A stretch of 17,999 nucleotides of DNA, taken from the NCBI GenBank assembly GCA_900552725.1, contig USAT01000033.1:1-17999 (forward strand). The letters run 5' to 3'. The position numbers and the translations under genes were made by a program. Numbering within the stretch: position 1 is the stretch's first letter; every line of letters starts with the position of its first letter. Origin of the DNA: an uncultured Eubacteriales bacterium (GTDB lineage: Bacteria > Bacillota > Clostridia > Oscillospirales > Oscillospiraceae). Positions 14,721 to 17,999 of this stretch are shown piece by piece. The notes under the pieces were generated by a model that was given only the letters and a program-made list of their open reading frames with translations, ran no database searches and was not told where the DNA came from.

Positions 14721-15683
14721 ATGGAGCTTAACCACAACGTACAGGAGGATCTCTCCTACGGCCACCGGCCGGTGCTGCTGGCGGAATGCCTGGAGGCACT
14801 GCACATCCGCCCTGATGGCGTGTATGTGGACGGTACGCTGGGCCGGGCCGGACACTCGCTGGAGATCGCCAAACGGCTGACCACGGGACGCCTGATCGGC
14901 ATCGACCGGGACGAGACCGCCATCGCCGCCGCACAGGAGCGGCTGCGGGACTATATGGATCATGTGACGCTGGTGCACAGCAATTTTGACCGCATCGGCG
15001 AGATACTGGAGGAGCTGAACATCCCCGGCGCCGACGGCATGCTGTTCGACCTGGGCGTGTCCTCCCCCCAACTGGACGACGCGCAGCGGGGCTTCAGCTA
15101 TATGCACGACGCGCCGCTGGACATGCGGATGGACCGCACGGCGGCGCTGGACGCCCGCCAGGTGGTGAACCAGTGGCCCTATGAAGAGCTGCGCCGCATC
15201 CTCTACGACTTCGGTGAGGAGCGCTACGCCCCCGCCATCGCCAAGGGCATCTGCCGGGCGCGGGAAGCCGCCCCCATTGGGACCACACTGCAGTTGGTGG
15301 ACGTGATCAAGTCCGCCATGCCGCCCCAGGCGCTGCGGGAAAAGCAGCATCCCGCCAAGCGCAGCTTTCAGGCCATCCGCATCGCCGTCAACGGTGAGCT
15401 GGATGCCCTGCCCCCCATGCTGCACGCCGGGTGCGACCACCTGAAGCCGGGCGGCCGCCTGGCGGTGATCTCCTTCCACTCGCTGGAAGATCGGATCATC
15501 AAGAAGACCATGCAGGAGCTGGCCACCGGCTGCACCTGTCCCCCCAGCTTTCCCGTGTGCGTATGCGGGAAAACACCGAAAATGAAGCTCATCTCCCGCA
15601 AGCCCATCCTTCCGGGCGAGGCGGAGCTGGCGGAGAATCCCCGCGCCCGCAGCGCCAAGCTGCGTGTGGCGGAGAAGCTGTAA
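14721..15683 (+). CDS. rsmH: 16S rRNA (cytosine(1402)-N4)-methyltransferase RsmH
   Basis: Adds the N4-methyl of C1402 in the 16S rRNA decoding centre, using S-adenosylmethionine. 320 aa, typical length. The AdoMet-binding motif I is VDGTLGRAGHS (36-46); further family blocks are LFDLGVSSPQLDD (108-120), FSYMHDAPLDMRMD (125-138), SFHSLEDR (251-258) and the ending RSAKLRVAEK. A cysteine cluster typical of Gram-positive members lies at 271-282 (CTC and CVC). No strong Shine-Dalgarno is seen and the start is 3 bases after mraZ stops, which suggests translational coupling. The older name is mraW. Confidence 0.96.
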   Translation: MELNHNVQEDLSYGHRPVLLAECLEALHIRPDGVYVDGTLGRAGHSLEIAKRLTTGRLIGIDRDETAIAAAQERLRDYMDHVTLVHSNFDRIGEILEELNIPGADGMLFDLGVSSPQLDDAQRGFSYMHDAPLDMRMDRTAALDARQVVNQWPYEELRRILYDFGEERYAPAIAKGICRAREAAPIGTTLQLVDVIKSAMPPQALREKQHPAKRSFQAIRIAVNGELDALPPMLHAGCDHLKPGGRLAVISFHSLEDRIIKKTMQELATGCTCPPSFPVCVCGKTPKMKLISRKPILPGEAELAENPRARSAKLRVAEKL

Positions 15684-15722
15684 GACCGCCGATACTTTAC
15701 CGAAGAAAGGAAGTCCTCCCCC

Positions 15723-16262
15723 ATGACTGACGAACGCCGCCGCAATATGAAAATCGTATACGGCAACCTGGCCTACGATCTGGATACGCTGGTCCGCGAG
15801 CGCCAGTTGGAGGAGGCAGGGGCCATGCCGGAGCGCAAGGCCCAGCCCAAGGAGCAGACCCAGCCCCGCCGCCAGCCCCAGGCACAGGCCAAGGCCCGTC
15901 CCTCGGCGCTGCTGATGGGCGGCATCGCGGTGGTGTGCGCGCTGGTGATGGTGCTGCTGTACAGCTATGTGCAGTTGACCACCGTGTCCAACCATGTATC
16001 CACCATCAAAAGTGAGCTGGCTACCCTGGAGGAGGAGCACGTTTCCCTTCTGACGGAGTACGAAAAGACCTTCGACCTGGCCACCGTTAAGGCCGCCGCC
16101 GAGGAGGCCGGCATGTCCAAGCCCACCTCCGGCCAGATCCAGTACATCGACCTGGGCGGCTCCGACACCGCCGTGGTATACAGCGGTGAGCCGGGGCTGA
16201 TGGACAAGGCCGTCGCTGCCGTCAAGGAGGGCGCGCTGTCCCTGTGGGAATATTTCCGTTGA
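15723..16262 (+). CDS. ftsL: FtsL-like septum protein
   Basis: Small bitopic division protein expected to pair with DivIC/FtsB and activate the septal synthase. 179 aa. A cytoplasmic part (1-60) is rich in Gln, Pro and Arg (PRRQPQAQAKARP); one membrane helix runs from about 62 to 84; an extracytoplasmic coiled coil follows (about 88-115); then comes the FtsL-type segment DLATVKAAAEEAGMSKPTSGQIQYIDL (118-144). Position between rsmH and a class B PBP is the main reason for the name, as FtsL sequence is poorly conserved. AAAGGAAG lies about 10 bases upstream of the ATG; Met9 is a possible alternative start. The C-terminal tail after 145 is longer than in B. subtilis FtsL. Confidence 0.82.
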   Translation: MTDERRRNMKIVYGNLAYDLDTLVRERQLEEAGAMPERKAQPKEQTQPRRQPQAQAKARPSALLMGGIAVVCALVMVLLYSYVQLTTVSNHVSTIKSELATLEEEHVSLLTEYEKTFDLATVKAAAEEAGMSKPTSGQIQYIDLGGSDTAVVYSGEPGLMDKAVAAVKEGALSLWEYFR

Positions 16263-16283
16263 GCCCACCGTATAGTTTTCAAC

Positions 16284-16319
16284 AGCAAGGAGTGAGAAGC
16301 CAGATTCTTGCTCCTTGCT
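16284..16319 (+). other. Hairpin between ftsL and the PBP gene
   Basis: AGCAAGGAG (16284-16292) pairs with CTCCTTGCT (16311-16319). The stem continues inward through two G-U pairs and AGAA/TTCT to a 6-base loop, about 15 bp in all. It is followed by TTGGCCTTTCC, a poor T-run. It may be a partial terminator or an RNA-processing site that lowers PBP expression relative to the upstream genes. Confidence 0.55.
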
Positions 16320-16367
16320 TTGGCCTTTCCATAACCCCGTTTTCCCGCCGCAAAAAGGAGTGCCGTT

Positions 16368-17999
16368 ATGCCGCAGAACTACCCCCAGAACCGCCAGAAT
16401 CCCAACCGGAAGGATGAATCCATCCGCCGGGCCAACCGGGTGATCCAGAGCCGCACCTTCGTGCTGATGCTGATCATGGGCATCGGCATGTTCATCGTGC
16501 TGTTCTTCAAGCTGTATTCCCTTCAGATCACCCGCCACGAGGAGCTGCAGGCCAAGGCCGTCAGCCAGCAGACCCGCAGCAGCGTGGTCACCGCCAACCG
16601 GGGCACCATCTACGACGCCTCCGGCAACATTCTGGCCATCTCCTCCACGGCGGAGACCATCTTCCTCTCCCCCAAGGAGATGAACGACGCCCTGAACGAC
16701 ACGGAGAATCCCGCGGCCTGGACGAAGGAGATGGTGGCCAGCACCCTGGCGAAAATTCTCGACATCAGCGAGGAGGGCATTCTGAAGAAGATGACCCGCA
16801 CCGACTCTATGTACGAGGTGCTGAAATACCGGGTGGACGAGGACATCGCCGACCAGGTGCGGAAATTCATCAACGACAACAAGGTGAAGGGCGTATACCT
16901 GAGTACCGACGCCAAGCGGTACTATCCCTACGGCGACCTGGCGGCCCAGGTCATCGGCTTTGTGGGCACCGACTACACGGGCCTGTTCGGCCTGGAGGCG
17001 GAGTATGACAAGGAGCTGCAGGGCAAGTCCGGCCTGGTGGTCACCGCCAAGGCCAACCAGCAGAACGACCTTCTATACGAGTACTCCCAGTATTTTGACC
17101 CGGAGAACGGCGACGAGCTGCAGGTGACGCTGGAGGCCACCGTGCAGTACTATCTGGAGAAGGGCATGTCCGACATGTGCGACGCCTACTCTCCCGCCAA
17201 CGGCGCCACCGGCATCATCATGGATGTGCGCAACGGCGGTATCCTGGCCATGGCCTCCTTCCCCAACTACGACCTGAACAACTTCTCCACCGTCACCGAC
17301 AAGACGCTGCAGGAGCGGATGGAGCGGGGCGAGCTGGAGCTGGGGGATGCCCAGCAGCTCCAGTGGCGCAACAAGGCGCTGAACGACACATATGAGCCCG
17401 GCTCCACCTTCAAGATCCTGACCCTGTCCGCCGCGCTGGAGGAGGGGCTCATCGACATGAATACCACCGTCAACTGCAGCGGCTCAGTGAACATCTCCGG
17501 CCATACCATCCACTGCTCCAACAAGGCGGGCCACGGCCTGCAGACCCTGGAGCAGTCGGTGGGCAACTCCTGCAACCCGGCCTTCATCTCCTACGGCCTG
17601 AAGCTGGGGACGGAGAAGTTCTATCAGTACATGCGCTCCTTCGGCATCATGTCCCCCACCGGCGTGGATCTGGGCGGCGAGGCCACCGGCGTGTTCGCCG
17701 CCGACGCCAACTTCACCCAGCTGGACCTGGCCTGCTACGCCTTCGGCCAGAACTTCACCGTGACGCCCCTGGCGCTGATCGCGGCGCAGGCGGCCTGCGT
17801 CAACGGCGGGTATCTGCACACACCGTATCTGGTGGAGCGCATCACCGACAGCGACGGGAACGTGACCTATCGCCACGACAGCACCCCGGTGCGGCAGGTC
17901 ATCAGCGAGCAGACCTCCGCCACCGTGCGGGAGTGCCTGGAATACGTGGTGGCCAGCGGCACCGGCAAGAACGGCCAGGTGGCGGGCTACCGCATCGGC
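16368..17999 (+). CDS. Class B penicillin-binding protein (FtsI/SpoVD type), partial at window end
   Basis: Septal or sporulation peptidoglycan transpeptidase. 544 codons are visible and the frame is still open at the last base. Order: a short cytoplasmic tail rich in Asn/Gln; a membrane helix at about 30-50; the class B dimerisation block starting RGTIYDASGNILA (about 78-90); and the transpeptidase domain. Nucleophile Ser346 and Lys349 lie in PGSTFK, and SCN (Ser401-Asn403) is the SxN motif. The KTG motif is expected just beyond YRIG, where the window stops, so its absence is not a defect. AAAAAGGAG lies 7 bases before the ATG. Whether it is PBP2B/FtsI (division) or SpoVD (spore cortex) cannot be settled without the C-terminus and any PASTA domains. 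Confidence 0.93.
   Translation, partial: MPQNYPQNRQNPNRKDESIRRANRVIQSRTFVLMLIMGIGMFIVLFFKLYSLQITRHEELQAKAVSQQTRSSVVTANRGTIYDASGNILAISSTAETIFLSPKEMNDALNDTENPAAWTKEMVASTLAKILDISEEGILKKMTRTDSMYEVLKYRVDEDIADQVRKFINDNKVKGVYLSTDAKRYYPYGDLAAQVIGFVGTDYTGLFGLEAEYDKELQGKSGLVVTAKANQQNDLLYEYSQYFDPENGDELQVTLEATVQYYLEKGMSDMCDAYSPANGATGIIMDVRNGGILAMASFPNYDLNNFSTVTDKTLQERMERGELELGDAQQLQWRNKALNDTYEPGSTFKILTLSAALEEGLIDMNTTVNCSGSVNISGHTIHCSNKAGHGLQTLEQSVGNSCNPAFISYGLKLGTEKFYQYMRSFGIMSPTGVDLGGEATGVFAADANFTQLDLACYAFGQNFTVTPLALIAAQAACVNGGYLHTPYLVERITDSDGNVTYRHDSTPVRQVISEQTSATVRECLEYVVASGTGKNGQVAGYRIG

Noticed and set aside
17985..17999. Apparent absence of the KTG motif in the penicillin-binding protein
   Set aside because: The window ends exactly where the motif is expected; this is truncation by the window, not loss.

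Overview
The window looks like chromosomal DNA of a GC-rich, anaerobic gut-type Clostridia, most likely Oscillospiraceae (Oscillibacter/Dysosmobacter/Flavonifractor-like). This is inferred from several things. Repair uses AddAB rather than RecBCD, and AddB carries the iron-sulfur cysteines. The YqeG / M24 peptidase / efp / CD1247-type gene run is clostridial. The division cluster has Firmicutes order (mraZ-rsmH-ftsL-PBP). Promoters are SigA-like and Shine-Dalgarno sites are purine-rich. Base composition is roughly 60-65% GC by eye. No tRNA, rRNA, IS element, prophage or CRISPR array was seen.

Layout. (1) 31-1575, minus: a secreted transglutaminase-fold protein with two C-terminal dockerin repeats, the clearest accessory gene here. 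It is divergent from (2) addB-addA (1750-8584, plus), the recombinational repair helicase-nuclease, whose genes overlap by 14 bp. (3) rpmE (8685-8888) has its own promoter and a strong terminator. (4) 9007-10230, plus: an unrecognised five-helix membrane protein. It converges on (5) 10277-11011, minus: a GH18-like TIM-barrel protein that lacks the catalytic glutamate; a hairpin sits between them. (6) 11085-12677, plus: yqeG-family HAD phosphatase plus an M24 Xaa-Pro-type aminopeptidase. (7) 12829-13877, plus: efp (elongation factor P) plus an acidic coiled-coil/zinc-ribbon protein, ended by a perfect terminator. (8) 13923-14300: a gene-free, AT-richer stretch with a second, orphan intrinsic terminator (possible small RNA) and the mraZ promoter/leader. 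(9) 14301 to the window end: mraZ, rsmH, ftsL-like and a class B penicillin-binding protein cut by the window end just before the expected KTG motif.

How it fits together. Most genes are housekeeping: double-strand break repair, ribosome (L31, EF-P, RsmH), peptide turnover, and septal peptidoglycan synthesis. I see no obvious new defence or mobile system. The non-routine signals are mainly regulatory: two mutually exclusive hairpins in the efp leader, one overlapping its Shine-Dalgarno; GTGG(G/T) repeats downstream of the mraZ promoter that fit MraZ autoregulation; an orphan terminator that may end a small RNA; a hairpin between ftsL and the PBP gene; and a uniform promoter style (17-bp spacer, often with an extended -10). 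Three proteins deserve attention: the dockerin transglutaminase, the GH18-like protein without its catalytic acid, and the acidic zinc-ribbon protein beside efp.
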